Positions 45,901-54,450 of a stretch of 64,000 nt of DNA are shown here, in pieces. The translations under genes were made by a program, and so were the position numbers. Positions within the stretch are counted from its first letter, which is position 1. The number at the start of each line of letters is the position of its first letter. Source of the DNA: an uncultured Pelagibacteraceae bacterium (GTDB lineage Bacteria; Pseudomonadota; Alphaproteobacteria; Pelagibacterales; Pelagibacteraceae); contig CACKBP010000004.1 of NCBI GenBank assembly GCA_902598315.1, positions 1-64,000 on the forward strand, written 5' to 3'. The notes under the pieces are model-generated. The model did not search any database, was not told where the DNA came from, and saw nothing but the letters and a program-made list of their open reading frames with translations.

Positions 45901-47875
45901 TTTTTGATTTTAAGTTTTGAACCTCATTTTTTAATTTTTCTATTTCTAATTTAAGTTCCCTGTTAAATGCCATAGCATCTTGAGCAATTGCTTGTTGTTT
46001 CATTACACCTTTATTGATATTTCTCTCGGTACGTTGATTAAATTCTGCTTGGCTTTTTTTTATTTCAGCAAAATATTTGTACAAATCTGTTTCTCTACTT
46101 GGTGGAGTTATATCTGATTTAAACTCTACTATTTTTCCATCCTCTGTAACTAAATCTGGTCTATATCTTTTTCGAATAGTGATATTTTCTAGCTGTCTTT
46201 TCTCTATAGTCTTGAGTTTTTCCCTAGTTTCATCTGAAATTTTTTTACTATCTTTTAAAGTCTGTTCAATACTTTCTAAATATTTCTTATATTTTTGAGA
46301 GTCTATTTTTTCTCTATTATAAAAATTAGTAGTTAAATTACTTTGCTTAATTAATTGAGATCTTAAGTCACTTTTTTTACTCACCCTTTTACTATCTAAG
46401 ATAGCTACAACTGGGAAAATATTTATAGTTTGAACATTCTCTAGTACAATTGACGACTGCAGTAAATTAATTAACATTTTTAATTCGTTATTGTTTTTTG
46501 ATCCAGCCAATTGAGTTATTAAATCATTATCTGTTGAGTAAATTGAGGTTACACCTTTTATAGTTTTTTTGTAGTATCCCACAACAAAAATTGACGATTT
46601 TATGGATGGTTTTAATAATTCACTTATTTGTTTCATAACCTCGATTACATCAGTTCCTTTTTTTGCATCTTTATTTTGAGATAATAACTCCTTATAAGTC
46701 TTATCTTGTGAAATTTCTTGTTTAAGCTCATTTGAGTCGATTTCAAAAACACAAAGTTGTTGGTTTTTTAAATTTTCTTTTTCATTTTCTTTATAGTAAA
46801 AAATATCCTTATTGTTTAAATGGCCTTCAGATGCCGTTACTCTTATTGCCTCCACATCGGGCCTATAAATATCTCTTGGACAATTAATACTATCAAGAGA
46901 TTGAGTTTGAAACTCTTCAGGCTTTTTTTCATTTAATTCCTGCTCTTTTATTTTTCCAGGAAAGATTTTACCTTTTACTAATTGAATTTTTCTCAGAATT
47001 TCGACTTTCTTAAATACACTATTAAGTGGGTTTTCATTTTCATTAGAGGTTTGAGTATCTTTTAAATAAAGATCCATAATATAATCTACATCGAAAGCTT
47101 CGCCTTCACTCGAAAAATCAACATAACCTTTCAAAGGTAGTTCGATATCGTTAAATAATATTTCACTTGGATCCATACCAAAAAACTTTGCATAGCTTTT
47201 TGCTGAATTTCTATTTATGTCCAAAGTGTCTTGTATATGTCTATAAATTGTCGCTTCATTTAAACCCGTTCCAGCAGATATTTCTTTTGGGGTTAAGTTT
47301 TTCTTTTTAATTAACTCATTTAAGATTTGATTTGGTGTCTTTCTATCAAATATAGTTTTCTGTCCCTTGTTAATCACCTCTATGCTTCTACCTTGTTGTT
47401 CAATATGATTCAGATGGTTTATAAATGCTGAGCTAATTACGTTATCCCACTCTTTAATAAATTTCTCATGCTTAAATCTATCTTTTATTCTTTTAGAAAT
47501 TTCTAAAAATAATTTGCTGGCCTCGTAATAATTTATACGGTGTGTAAATTTAGCGTTATTTCTTGCAAATACTACTTGATCGACTCTAGGCTTTTGTTTG
47601 ATTGATTGATGCTCATTTGATCTTAAAAATGATTTATCAAAATAAAATAATTTTACTTCATATGAAAAATCGGCTGTTCTCGACTGAGTGCCACTCTTTT
47701 TAGATTGTATTGTAGTAAATATCTCGAAATCATGCAGGAAGAGATTTTTCTTTTGGTCATCTGTTGGAGGCCTTGGAGACCAGCCTCCAGCCATTCTTTC
47801 TCCATCATTTGTTTTTGGAGTATCCCATAAAGTGAGTTTATCTCTAACTTTTTTAATATTCTTAACTTTTGCCAT
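45893..47875 (-). CDS. Large HTH protein with possible S24-like and PD-(D/E)xK-like parts
   Basis: 660 aa; I do not recognise the family. Visible parts: an N-terminal region of unknown fold (1-170); a helix-turn-helix at about 183-240 with LTPKEISAGTGLNEATIYRH; a region from about 245 to 450 whose order (PLKGYVDFSSEGEAF, EAIRVTASEGHLNNKDIFYY, CVFEI, FVVGYYKK) recalls the beta-barrel of LexA/CI-type S24 proteins; a Lys-rich stretch; then PDLV...VEFK at 573-586, a PD-(D/E)xK-like pattern; and a C-terminal coiled coil (about 600-655). First gene of the leftward operon with rmuC and exonuclease I, divergent from nurA-herA. Could regulate both, cut DNA, or both; this is inference. Confidence 0.75.
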   Translation of the reverse strand: MAKVKNIKKVRDKLTLWDTPKTNDGERMAGGWSPRPPTDDQKKNLFLHDFEIFTTIQSKKSGTQSRTADFSYEVKLFYFDKSFLRSNEHQSIKQKPRVDQVVFARNNAKFTHRINYYEASKLFLEISKRIKDRFKHEKFIKEWDNVISSAFINHLNHIEQQGRSIEVINKGQKTIFDRKTPNQILNELIKKKNLTPKEISAGTGLNEATIYRHIQDTLDINRNSAKSYAKFFGMDPSEILFNDIELPLKGYVDFSSEGEAFDVDYIMDLYLKDTQTSNENENPLNSVFKKVEILRKIQLVKGKIFPGKIKEQELNEKKPEEFQTQSLDSINCPRDIYRPDVEAIRVTASEGHLNNKDIFYYKENEKENLKNQQLCVFEIDSNELKQEISQDKTYKELLSQNKDAKKGTDVIEVMKQISELLKPSIKSSIFVVGYYKKTIKGVTSIYSTDNDLITQLAGSKNNNELKMLINLLQSSIVLENVQTINIFPVVAILDSKRVSKKSDLRSQLIKQSNLTTNFYNREKIDSQKYKKYLESIEQTLKDSKKISDETREKLKTIEKRQLENITIRKRYRPDLVTEDGKIVEFKSDITPPSRETDLYKYFAEIKKSQAEFNQRTERNINKGVMKQQAIAQDAMAFNRELKLEIEKLKNEVQNLKSKND

Positions 47876-47882
47876 TATCCTT

Positions 47883-47910
47883 CATATAATATCTGTAGTA
47901 ATTTTGTCAA
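47883..47910 (-). promoter_or_regulatory. Candidate promoter for the leftward operon, near leaderless
   Basis: On the minus strand TTGACA (47910-47905), a 16-base spacer and TATATG (47888-47883). A start site about 7 bases on would fall at the ATG at 47875, implying a leaderless or nearly leaderless transcript. Confidence 0.4.
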
Positions 47911-47977
47911 TACTTTCTTGTTTTCAGCTAAAAATTTTCGCAGAAAAGATGAAAATGTGAAAATATATCAATTTTTG

Positions 47978-48004
47978 TTGATTTTATTGACTTTTTTGAC
48001 ATTT
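47978..48004. repeat. Three tandem 9-bp repeats in the divergent promoter region
   Basis: TTGATTTTA, TTGACTTTT and TTGACATTT follow one another without gaps, then a TATAAT-like box begins at 48004. One of the TTGA copies might serve as a -35 element but the spacing to TATAAT is poor (11 or 20 bases), so the array looks more like a multi-site operator. The 239-base gap 47876-48114 also holds two TGAAAA copies near 47950-47962. Confidence 0.45.
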
Positions 48005-48100
48005 ATAATACATCTTCATGCAACTAATACGCACTCTGTCTTGTTTTTTTTTCAAAACAAATTAAATATCCCCTCATGAACTTTATTAAAAACAAACAAA

Positions 48101-48114
48101 GGAGGATTAATAAA
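48101..48114 (+). promoter_or_regulatory. Strong ribosome binding site, copy 1 of a 14-base repeat
   Basis: GGAGGATTAATAAA lies directly before the ATG at 48115 and sets the start of the small basic gene. The same 14 bases recur at 48343-48356 before the nurA-like gene. Confidence 0.6.
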
Positions 48115-48360
48115 ATGCAAAGCTTAAGAAGACATGGATTCGATTCTTCATTTCTTTCTGTACCTTTCTATCAATTCGTGTCTTCAGGAGCTGGAAAAAT
48201 TAAAGTTCATCAAAGGTCATTTAAAAACAAATATCTAGCAGCTAAATTCTGCAAACGCATTTCTCGACTATATAAAGCAATGTTCAAAAGAAAATTAAAA
48301 ATAGTGAGAAACGGAAATTTAAGAAAAATCAAATATACAACTGGAGGATTAATAAACTAA
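48115..48360 (+). CDS. Small basic protein at the head of the NurA-HerA operon
   Basis: 81 aa from the ATG at 48115, chosen because a full Shine-Dalgarno GGAGG lies 10 bases before it; an upstream ATG at 48076 lacks one. Very basic, with a tandem of Lys/Arg and aromatic residues (SFKNKYLAAKFCKRISRLYKAMFKRK). No family recognised; a nucleic-acid-binding role is plausible by charge. The stop overlaps the next start (TAATG). Confidence 0.65.
   Translation: MQSLRRHGFDSSFLSVPFYQFVSSGAGKIKVHQRSFKNKYLAAKFCKRISRLYKAMFKRKLKIVRNGNLRKIKYTTGGLIN
48343..48356 (+). promoter_or_regulatory. Ribosome binding site, copy 2 of the 14-base repeat
   Basis: GGAGGATTAATAAA, identical to 48101-48114, inside the end of the small basic gene and 4 bases before the nurA-like ATG at 48360. 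It supports that start. Confidence 0.55.
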
Positions 48361-49655
48361 TGAAAGACTTTTACTCAACAATTAAAAACAACTCAAATTT
48401 ATTCATAAACTTTATGAATAAAGCAATGATAGCTAGTCCACAAGTACAAGATAATTTTTTAAAGGTAACTAATAATGTTGCTAATACAATTTATAAACTT
48501 TTAAAACATGGAAATCACATAGTTGATCTTGAATATATACCTAATGACTTTTGGATTAAGAATAAAAATAAAACGGTGGCGTTTGTAGACGGAGGTGTAG
48601 ACAAAGCTTCTATAATTTCTACAGCACCTTTATCTATAAGAGCAGGAAGCTATATTGTAAACAAATCAAAACAAAAAGAACTTTTTGAAGAAAATATGAT
48701 CTTCTTGGGAGATCTTTACGACCCTAATAATGAACTTTATGAATTTTTAGAGGACGCTCACGAAGAAGAAGCTCTTTTATCTCGAAAAAAAGATGGAGCC
48801 AGAATTATTTTTGAAGCAGCAACGTTAGTTAAACATGTTTTAATGAAACAGAGTTTAGACTATTGTTTTTTACACGGACCAATTCAGGCTATACTAACTC
48901 CTTTTACTCATGCTTCTTTCCCTCCATTCTGTCAATTTGCAGTAGAAAATATCTTGCCATTCAACAACAATAGGAAGCTCAACAAAGATCAACGACATTT
49001 TATTAATATATATCTTGAATGTATTAAGTTTATAAAAAAAAGTAAGTTTCCTATTTGGGGTGTAGTCGAAACGGCAGTTTCTGCGTCTTATATAAAAAAT
49101 ATCCTCTTTATAAATAAAAATAAAGGGATTATCTCTCAAAAAGATTATTCTCAAACAATATCTGTAATTAACAAATATAGAATTACAGACACAAATTTAT
49201 TTGAAATAATACTCAAAAAGAATCAAGGTCTAAAGCCTTTAGAAATTCAAAAACAATTTTATGGTTATAAAATAATTCAAAAATCTATTTGGGACGATGT
49301 AGTTGAACAATACCCGAATATCTTTATGGGTTATATCAAAGTAACTGATAACCAGTGTCCGATAAGAATTGAAACTTTAAATTATCCAGAAAATTTTATT
49401 AAAGATTATCATTATATCCTTGCCGTATCAAAATTGCTTCCATCATATTCGTTTCCAATAGGATTAGACGTGGTTGACAAATTTGCAAAGATACCTAACT
49501 GGTTATCTAAGGCATCTAGGAATTATCATACGTCTTACCTATTAAAGAAAGCGATAGCAAAAAGAGATAAAAATACAATCTCATTGGCTGTTAAAATCTT
49601 ATCAAAAAAAAATAGAGGATGGTCAAATAGACCAGCTAGGGGGTTAAGAAGATGA
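48360..49655 (+). CDS. nurA: NurA-like nuclease domain protein
   Basis: 431 aa. NurA features: FVDGGVDK with the metal-binding Asp77, RIIFEAATLVKHV with Glu152, then CFLHGPI where archaeal NurA usually has Asp-Gly (here His172-Gly), and a C-terminal FPIGLDVVDKFAKIP. NurA is a 5'-3' nuclease that works with HerA in DNA end resection (known from archaea). The pairing with the next gene (4-base overlap with the HerA-like gene) is the strongest evidence. The Asp-to-His change may be a subgroup trait or reduce activity. Confidence 0.8.
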   Translation: MKDFYSTIKNNSNLFINFMNKAMIASPQVQDNFLKVTNNVANTIYKLLKHGNHIVDLEYIPNDFWIKNKNKTVAFVDGGVDKASIISTAPLSIRAGSYIVNKSKQKELFEENMIFLGDLYDPNNELYEFLEDAHEEEALLSRKKDGARIIFEAATLVKHVLMKQSLDYCFLHGPIQAILTPFTHASFPPFCQFAVENILPFNNNRKLNKDQRHFINIYLECIKFIKKSKFPIWGVVETAVSASYIKNILFINKNKGIISQKDYSQTISVINKYRITDTNLFEIILKKNQGLKPLEIQKQFYGYKIIQKSIWDDVVEQYPNIFMGYIKVTDNQCPIRIETLNYPENFIKDYHYILAVSKLLPSYSFPIGLDVVDKFAKIPNWLSKASRNYHTSYLLKKAIAKRDKNTISLAVKILSKKNRGWSNRPARGLRR

Positions 49656-51373
49656 GTAAGTCAAATAAATGGCCAGTTATTGGAACAGTATTAGGTGAAA
49701 CAAACATTAATGAATTTTCATTTACCTTAAAAAGTCATAAGGCAAGTAAAGGAGATATTGTTTGCACACAAACAAAAATTCCAAGTGATATAGATGAGAA
49801 TAAGATAATAGAAGTTACAGTTTGGGGTAAAATTACTAGTATTGATAGTTTTAATCAATTTTTTCCCAGAGAAGCAGCGCAGGAGCTTACTAATGAAAAT
49901 ATCAACATTGCTGATACCATTTTACCAACTACAAGGGACGAGTTAATTTGTAACGTAAATATTTTAGGTTATACCAAAAATACAGATCAGAAACTTAAGT
50001 TAAAGCCCTTAAATTATCCTGTAAAACCAGCCGCAATGGTTACTTATCCATCGGAAAAAGATTTAGAAAAACTATTAGTGAGTGATCTTGGTGCGAAATT
50101 TCCAATTTTACTTGGCAACTTATCTACAAGAAAGAACGTAAAAATTCAAATAGATGCTGAAAAGCTAGCTGCTAGACACATGCTCGTAACCGGAATGTCT
50201 GGTGCAGGTAAAACTGTAGCTGTAAGAAGAATTATTTCTGAATACATGAAATTAAACTATCCTTTATTAGTTATAGATATTCATGGAGATTATTTGGGTT
50301 TTGTTCAAAAACAAAAAAAATACTTCAAAGACAATAAAGTAAAACTTTTTTACCCCAAATTATCAGTGAATTCAGATGATAAAGAAATTGTTTATACATT
50401 AATTGAAAAATTAGGAAAAAAACTTACCGACCCTCAGAATGACTACCTTGATACGCTTATTAGTAAAAATAATTATGAAGGAGGTGATTTATCTAAATAT
50501 ATAGAAAAATTAATTATCGAGTCTAACAAAATCTATAAAATGCGTAGCACAAAAACCATCGATAAAGCAAAAAGTACTTACAACCAACATAAGCCCGCAA
50601 GTATTTATGTCGTAACTAGGAGTTTAAGAGAAGTTTTAAAAAGACTTAATAAGATGGAACAAACTAATTACAAGCATAGAAAAAAAATGAGTGATTTAAA
50701 ATTTGAGGAGTTGCCAGATCCAGCAACGGAGCCTGAAAAAATTATAAGTAAAGGTCAGTTAAGTATACTTTATCTTAAAGGATATCAGTCTCTACCCGCT
50801 AGTGCGATATTGTCTATTTTAATGGAGTCGTTATTTAATATAAGACAAGAAATAAATGAGGAAATTTGTCCATTCCTAACAATTATAGAAGAGGCTCAAA
50901 ATTTTGTTCCATCGAGATCTGAAAACAAAGATAATTTACCGTCTGTTGAAACAATTAGAAGAATAATAACAGAAGGAAGGAAATTTGGCACAGGAATTTG
51001 TTTAGTAAGTCAGCAGCCAGATAGACTTGATGATACCATCATAAGCCAATGCAACTCTCATATTTATTTAAGATTAAAAAATCAAAAAGCTCAAAAGTTT
51101 TGTAGAGACACATCAGAATACGCAGATAAAGAGGATACTGCCCAGTTACCTAATCTAGCAAATGGTCAGGCAATAATTTGTGGTCAGGTCGTAAACTTTT
51201 CTTTACCGGTTCAAATTAAATTTGATGAAGAACTTTTAAATGATGATATTCAAAATGAGAATTTTATATCAATGGTAGAAAATTGGGATGACAGTAGTAC
51301 AGTCAAACTTAGAAAAAAATTCGCTAAAGATTTTTCCAATATTTCATCTTCAGATCAAAGGAGACCTAATTAG
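49652..51373 (+). CDS. herA: HerA-like DNA translocase ATPase
   Basis: 573 aa hexameric FtsK/HerA-type ATPase. N-terminal beta-barrel-like HAS domain (about 5-100), Walker A GMSGAGKT at 181-188, VIDIHGDY, Walker B with glutamates FLTIIEEAQNF, and an arginine-finger/sensor region TEGRKFGTGICLVSQQP. HerA drives DNA into NurA. Partnered with the preceding nurA-like gene; its last base is the first base of the next gene. Confidence 0.92.
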   Translation: MSKSNKWPVIGTVLGETNINEFSFTLKSHKASKGDIVCTQTKIPSDIDENKIIEVTVWGKITSIDSFNQFFPREAAQELTNENINIADTILPTTRDELICNVNILGYTKNTDQKLKLKPLNYPVKPAAMVTYPSEKDLEKLLVSDLGAKFPILLGNLSTRKNVKIQIDAEKLAARHMLVTGMSGAGKTVAVRRIISEYMKLNYPLLVIDIHGDYLGFVQKQKKYFKDNKVKLFYPKLSVNSDDKEIVYTLIEKLGKKLTDPQNDYLDTLISKNNYEGGDLSKYIEKLIIESNKIYKMRSTKTIDKAKSTYNQHKPASIYVVTRSLREVLKRLNKMEQTNYKHRKKMSDLKFEELPDPATEPEKIISKGQLSILYLKGYQSLPASAILSILMESLFNIRQEINEEICPFLTIIEEAQNFVPSRSENKDNLPSVETIRRIITEGRKFGTGICLVSQQPDRLDDTIISQCNSHIYLRLKNQKAQKFCRDTSEYADKEDTAQLPNLANGQAIICGQVVNFSLPVQIKFDEELLNDDIQNENFISMVENWDDSSTVKLRKKFAKDFSNISSSDQRRPN

Positions 51374-51654
51374 TGTCGTATGAAATCCCTCTTTTGGCAA
51401 TGAGAATGGCTGCTACTGCTTTGCTTTTCATAGCAATGTGGAATATTTGGACATTCAGGATAACTCCAAGATTTTGTGCTCCATTTGCTTTTTTATTTAA
51501 TATTTCAGGTATTATTTTTTTAACTCTTGGAATTAAATATGAAATCTTTGATTTAGTAAGAGGCGGTGGTGTAATTTTGTTTGTTTCATACATCTTAATA
51601 ATAAGTTTCCTAATTGATAACTTTCTAAGGAGTAAAAATGATAACAAAGATTAA
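51373..51654 (+). CDS. Small three-helix membrane protein in the NurA-HerA operon
   Basis: 93 aa from a GTG start at 51373 that uses the last base of the herA-like stop. Three hydrophobic segments (about 7-25, 33-52, 65-85) and a short charged C-terminus. No motif known. Co-transcribed by overlap; an antisense ORF here is a shadow. Confidence 0.65.
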   Translation: MSYEIPLLAMRMAATALLFIAMWNIWTFRITPRFCAPFAFLFNISGIIFLTLGIKYEIFDLVRGGGVILFVSYILIISFLIDNFLRSKNDNKD

Positions 51655-51829
51655 ATGTATTTATTGTTTTGGTGCGGGTAGAGAAATTATTAGGACTCCA
51701 TTAATAACTTTTGGCAGGTTTGGAATTTTTAGAGAAAAAACTAGGCTTTGTATTATTTGCTATGGAAAAGGTCATCTTCACCCTCAAGTATTATATGACC
51801 TTGAACAGGACTGCAGGACTTTTCATTAA
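51638..51829 (+). CDS. Small zinc-knuckle protein, DnaJ-type CxxCxGxG pair
   Basis: 63 aa. Two copies of the DnaJ cysteine motif: CIYCFGAG near residue 7 and CIICYGKG near residue 37. Together they could bind one zinc, as one half of the DnaJ Cys-rich domain does. Overlaps the membrane gene by 17 bases and the next gene by one base. Function unknown. Confidence 0.65.
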   Translation: MITKIKCIYCFGAGREIIRTPLITFGRFGIFREKTRLCIICYGKGHLHPQVLYDLEQDCRTFH

Positions 51830-52059
51830 TGAAAATTTTATCTGCGGATAAAGTCGAGGTCAGAATTGAAAGGCAGCCAGATAGCAGCGATTGTAAATGG
51901 TGCCTTTATTGTAAAATAGAAAAAAAAAATAAATCAAAATTATTATTCATGATTAAGACCAATGTTTCTCCTTATTTATTATTTCAACAAAATAAAATAA
52001 ATTTAATTGAAAATTCAAAAAAAATTAAATCTGAGGTTTTAAAGCACAGTGAACTTTAA
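51829..52059 (+). CDS. Small Cys-containing protein, unknown
   Basis: 76 aa with a CKWCLYC cluster (residues about 22-28), which could bind metal, and a basic middle. Starts on the last base of the zinc-knuckle gene and overlaps the next by 11 bases. No family recognised. Confidence 0.6.
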   Translation: MKILSADKVEVRIERQPDSSDCKWCLYCKIEKKNKSKLLFMIKTNVSPYLLFQQNKINLIENSKKIKSEVLKHSEL

Positions 52060-52396
52060 AAGAGAAGAATTAGATCTAATTTTAAAAAAATGTTCGGTAA
52101 AACTTGATTTTAAAGAATATAACGAGTTATGTAGAATACTGTGGGTGTCATTAAATGGTGCTACTTTTGGAATTAAAAATCCATGGAGCTCAGATTTTTT
52201 AAGAGACTGTGAAGATATTTGGAAAAATGAAAATAATATCTCAAAAAAGATTATCGAGAATAGTCCTAACATTATCGATTTTGATGAGAGAAAAGAAAAG
52301 CTTATTCAAGATCTTTATGAAGAGATTGAAAATTTAAAAATGAGAAACGATCCAGATATTATTCCTGATGACTTAGAGGTAGATGATGAGCCTTAA
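52049..52396 (+). CDS. Acidic 115-aa protein, last gene of the NurA-HerA operon
   Basis: Starts at GTG 52049. Helical, with an acidic C-terminal tail (DPDIIPDDLEVDDEP). No known motif. It ends exactly next to the convergent ADP-ribosylglycohydrolase-like gene. Charge suggests a protein-binding partner for the basic small protein at 48115; speculative. Confidence 0.65.
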   Translation: MNFKREELDLILKKCSVKLDFKEYNELCRILWVSLNGATFGIKNPWSSDFLRDCEDIWKNENNISKKIIENSPNIIDFDERKEKLIQDLYEEIENLKMRNDPDIIPDDLEVDDEP

Positions 52397-53344
52397 TTAA
52401 AGATGTTTTATAATGTTTTTAGCTGGTAAAGTTTTTTTTATCCATTGTGAAGGAATATTTTTTAGACCTTTATAAGCAGCAAAATAAGCTCCTACAAAAT
52501 TAGCTCTAGAGCAATTACAACCCCCAGCCTTAATAGTTTTAATAATTGCAGATTTATAATTATGAGAGGTAATCATGGCATGAATGGAGCCCATGAACGT
52601 ACCCGGATAACTGCACGCCTTTCCAAATTTCTTTACAACTTTTGAATGATTATGTTTTTTTAATCTTAAAACCTTTTTAATATTATCAACAACGTATTTG
52701 AAATAACGTTTTTTCCCATACTTTCTTGCAAAAGCATTTACAGGACTTTTCTCACCTTTCATTGCTAGATCTATTATCTCTAATTTTGCTAACGCATAAG
52801 TTTCATTTACTTTAGAATTAGCTACACTTTTTATAATTCTTTTTAAGTCTGGTTCTGAATTATTATAAAGAAAATAAGGTAAAGCGGCGCAATAACCATC
52901 AGACTCGTTTACCTTTTTGCCTCCAGTTGTGCTCTTCTTAGTTTTAATGTTTTGAATAGTTTCTAATATGTTTTGGTGGATCCATGGACCATTCATGGGC
53001 CCTTTCCATTTAATCTTTTTGTATTTTTTTCTGAGTTTTAAATTCTTCCAATAAGCGGAACCTGGTCCAAAATTTTTGACAACATTTTTCTTAAAATTTT
53101 TTAAAACATTTGATTTTTTTTTTGTTGAAATTAATGTTCTAAACATTACTTGTCCAACATCATTGTAGCCGGAAACTTTACCTGTTTTGATCGAATAAAA
53201 TGGACTTCTACTTTTTTTCAAAAAAGCTATTTCTTTTTTTCCCTTAATATATTTCTTTAACTTTTTTGGATCGTATACCCAATGTAGAGGTCTAGTCGCT
53301 GCGTCCGCAACTGTTGCACCTAAAAAAATATGTAAATTATCCAT
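52397..53344 (-). CDS. ADP-ribosylglycohydrolase-like protein (J1-crystallin type)
   Basis: 315 aa all-helical ARH fold. N-terminal GATVADAATRPLHWVYD is the family start, and GGCNCSRANFVGAYFAAYKGL is the C-terminal metal region, followed by IPSQW. Classical ARH/DraG have GGDTDS-type Asp residues for Mg2+; here the Asp is Cys (GGCNCS). Activity is uncertain. Overlaps rlmN by 8 bases. Confidence 0.78.
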   Translation of the reverse strand: MDNLHIFLGATVADAATRPLHWVYDPKKLKKYIKGKKEIAFLKKSRSPFYSIKTGKVSGYNDVGQVMFRTLISTKKKSNVLKNFKKNVVKNFGPGSAYWKNLKLRKKYKKIKWKGPMNGPWIHQNILETIQNIKTKKSTTGGKKVNESDGYCAALPYFLYNNSEPDLKRIIKSVANSKVNETYALAKLEIIDLAMKGEKSPVNAFARKYGKKRYFKYVVDNIKKVLRLKKHNHSKVVKKFGKACSYPGTFMGSIHAMITSHNYKSAIIKTIKAGGCNCSRANFVGAYFAAYKGLKNIPSQWIKKTLPAKNIIKHL

Positions 53345-54428
53345 TAAGTATAGCTTTACTATTAGCTAAAGATCCACAAGATGCATTTATGTCTCTACCT
53401 CTACTTCTTCTAAATAGAGAAAGAAAACCTGCATCTTGAATTGTCTTAGAAAACTTATCAATATTTTCTTGAGTTGCTGGTTTGAAATCTTTATTTGATA
53501 AAGGATTAAACTCAATCAAATTTAATTTTGAGGGAACTTTTTTCATTATCTTTATTAGTTCTTTAGCGTGTTCATCTGTTAAATTCTCATCTAAACATAT
53601 CCACTCAATAAAAATAGGTAATTTTGTTTTTTCATAATATTTTTTTAGTTTTGGTAATAATGAATTAATTGAATATTTATCATTTATTGGCATTAATTCT
53701 GATCTGTGTTTTGGTATAGAACTATGTAAACTCCATGCAAGATAAACATCTAACTCATTTGCAGCCCACTCTATTGCATCTAAATTGTCTTTTTTAGTTC
53801 CTACTCCTACTGTACTTACTGTAATTCTAGTTCTTCCGTACTCCAAGCCATCTTTATTTTTTGAATTGTCTATGGCAACTTTTACATTATCTAAATTTAG
53901 AAAAGGCGAGCCTTCACCCATCAATACTTGATTAGTTATTTTTTTCTGTGTTGACCAATCATTAATATAATCTTTACTTAAAATTATTTGCGAAATTATT
54001 TCTCCTGGTGATAAGTTCCTTACTAATTTTTTCGAAATTTGAGCTGTTGCACAAAATTCGCAAGAGAGATAACAACCCACTGATACAGATAAACAAATTG
54101 TATATCTGCTTTCAGATTTATCCGGAATAAGGACTGTCTCAACATTACGTTTATCTTTAAGCTCTAAAAGAAATTTTATAGTCCCGTCTTTAGATTTTTG
54201 AACATCTATAATTTTTGGTTTTTCTAGACTAATCAAATCTTTGATCTTGCCTCTTAATTCAGCTCCAAATGTTGTAAGCTCATCAAAACTTTTAATATTT
54301 TTTTTATAAACTGCATTAAAAAGTTGTTGAGACCTCATCTTTGCTTTTTTTGGCTCTACTTCTCCTTTTTCAATTAAAAAAGCTTTTAGTTGATCAAAAT
54401 TAAGATCATAAAAATTTTGTTTTTCCAT
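53337..54428 (-). CDS. rlmN: 23S rRNA (adenine-2503-C2)-methyltransferase
   Basis: Radical SAM enzyme, 363 aa. The iron-sulfur motif is CYLSCEFC (C-x3-C-x2-C), and a C-terminal conserved cysteine lies in NASCGSLA. Modifies A2503 of 23S rRNA and A37 of some tRNAs. Preceded by a hairpin at 54451-54472. Confidence 0.95.
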   Translation of the reverse strand: MEKQNFYDLNFDQLKAFLIEKGEVEPKKAKMRSQQLFNAVYKKNIKSFDELTTFGAELRGKIKDLISLEKPKIIDVQKSKDGTIKFLLELKDKRNVETVLIPDKSESRYTICLSVSVGCYLSCEFCATAQISKKLVRNLSPGEIISQIILSKDYINDWSTQKKITNQVLMGEGSPFLNLDNVKVAIDNSKNKDGLEYGRTRITVSTVGVGTKKDNLDAIEWAANELDVYLAWSLHSSIPKHRSELMPINDKYSINSLLPKLKKYYEKTKLPIFIEWICLDENLTDEHAKELIKIMKKVPSKLNLIEFNPLSNKDFKPATQENIDKFSKTIQDAGFLSLFRRSRGRDINASCGSLANSKAILNG

Positions 54429-54450
54429 TAGGAGGATATTAAAGACTTGA

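Noticed and set aside
51366..51647. Minus-strand 93-aa ORF opposite the small membrane gene
   Set aside because: Lies inside a run of overlapping rightward genes and lacks a plausible start; treated as a shadow.
43096..52396. Prophage or integrated element
   Set aside because: No integrase, capsid, terminase or att-like repeats, and flanking genes look like ordinary chromosome.
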